From positions 772,499-836,498 of the forward strand of contig NZ_JTDB02000001.1 in assembly GCF_000785435.2 (NCBI RefSeq): a stretch of 64,000 bases of DNA, read 5' to 3'. Position numbers and translations under genes: made by a program. The notes under the pieces were generated by a model. The model was not told the DNA's origin and did not search any database. It worked only from the letters and a program-made list of their open reading frames with translations. Positions 63,572 to 64,000 of the stretch are shown piece after piece. Positions within the stretch are counted from its first letter, which is position 1, and the number at the start of each line of letters is the position of its first letter. The stretch is from Paraburkholderia sacchari. Its GTDB lineage: Bacteria; Pseudomonadota; Gammaproteobacteria; Burkholderiales; Burkholderiaceae.

Positions 63572-64000
63572 TCACCCGGCAGAGGGCACCGCGTAGCGCT
63601 GCGCGTCGGCGTGGCGCAACGCGAGTCCGCAGCCGGGCCTGCCGGGATCGGGCGCGATCCTGCCGTCGCGCACGCGCGGCGCGCCGTCGAACAGCATCGC
63701 TTCGATGCGCGCGTGATCGTGGAACCACTCGATATGCTGCACGCGCTTCGCCGCGCAAGCCGCGTGCAGATGCAGCGCGGGCGCGCAATGCGCCGAGAGC
63801 GGCAGATGCCACGCGTCGCAGAGCGCATCGGCTTGAAGAAAGCCGCTGATGCCGCAGCAGCGCGAGGCGTCGGCTTGCAGCACGTCCACCGCGTGCGTTT
63901 CGAGCAGCGCGCGAAAATCGTCGGCGCTATAGGCGTATCCGCCCGCGGCCAGCGCCATCGCGGGCGGCAGCACGGCGCGCAGCGCCGCAAGGTCGCGCCC
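63572..64000 (-). CDS. Enolase-superfamily (mandelate racemase-like) protein, C-terminal part
   Basis: The last 142 residues of an enolase-superfamily enzyme, running off the right edge. Segments MALAAGGYAYSADDF, VDVLQADASRCCGISGFL and LSAHCAPALHLHAA match the end of the TIM barrel and the lid-side loops of sugar-acid dehydratases or racemases. The metal-binding residues lie outside the window, so the substrate cannot be stated. It is convergent with the hybrid kinase. Confidence 0.82.
   Translation of the reverse strand, partial: GRDLAALRAVLPPAMALAAGGYAYSADDFRALLETHAVDVLQADASRCCGISGFLQADALCDAWHLPLSAHCAPALHLHAACAAKRVQHIEWFHDHARIEAMLFDGAPRVRDGRIAPDPGRPGCGLALRHADAQRYAVPSAG

Noticed and set aside
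59388..63812. A 1,474-codon open frame on the minus strand opposite the CheB/CheR hybrid
   Set aside because: It has no recognisable domain, is rich in His, Arg and Ala, and spans the stop-free antisense of a real gene in GC-rich DNA. The plus-strand frame has clear CheR, PAS and kinase motifs.
1..64000. tRNA, rRNA, insertion sequences, prophage or integrative element boundaries
   Set aside because: I found no cloverleaf-like sequence, transposase, integrase or flanking repeat that would support any of these. The resolvase-like protein at 53047-53658 lacks catalytic residues and is not evidence of a mobile element.

Overview
The window is a high-GC stretch of a proteobacterial chromosome. 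Its gene content (cyo quinol oxidase, PqqABCDE, class I PhaC with PhaJ, a complete mhp pathway, LigD, H-NS-like protein, PRC-barrel stress proteins) points to a Burkholderiaceae organism of the Paraburkholderia/Caballeronia type. This is inferred from protein families; no rRNA or other marker gene is present. I see no tRNA, insertion sequence, prophage or CRISPR array.

Layout. 1-2.65 kb: the cyoA-cyoB end of a cytochrome bo operon, divergent from a MocR-type regulator (2.8-4.2 kb). 4.3-14.6 kb: an alcohol-oxidation island. It holds a PQQ alcohol dehydrogenase with the extra metal-site Asp typical of lanthanide enzymes, a downstream gene fusing a periplasmic binding domain to cytochrome c, an alpha/beta hydrolase, an AcoR-like sigma-54 activator and pqqABCDE. 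Both the dehydrogenase gene and pqqA have -24/-12 promoters preceded by paired TGT-N11-ACA sites. This is the most coherent system in the window. 14.7-19.8 kb: phaC-phaJ, an AraC regulator, psuG and an H-NS-like gene. 20.1-22.9 kb: Tat-exported phosphoesterase, cupredoxin, DUF1571 and SRPBCC genes. 22.9-31.8 kb: mhpR and mhpABDFETC for 3-(3-hydroxyphenyl)propionate degradation.

31.8-50.7 kb looks like a stress and repair region in which intact and broken genes alternate. Intact: ligD, phospholipase D-VTT fusion, EEP phosphatase, ferritin, two PRC-barrel paralogues, DUF1488, MgtC. Broken: a truncated cation-efflux gene, a PfpI fragment, a clade II catalase with two internal deletions, and a truncated GNAT. 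Inside it lies a compact haem-copper oxidase operon (43.6-49.1 kb): CoxB-cytochrome c, a CoxA-CoxC fusion lacking the usual HPEVY glutamate, a small membrane protein and a triple-haem cytochrome.

50.8-64 kb: PIG-L deacetylase, glycosyltransferase, a resolvase-like protein without catalytic residues, a paralogue of the small oxidase membrane protein, a hybrid histidine kinase, several small unknown genes with repeat-rich spacers, a lone CheB, a giant CheB/CheR/PAS/kinase/receiver protein interrupted by a T6-associated frameshift, and the end of an enolase-superfamily gene.
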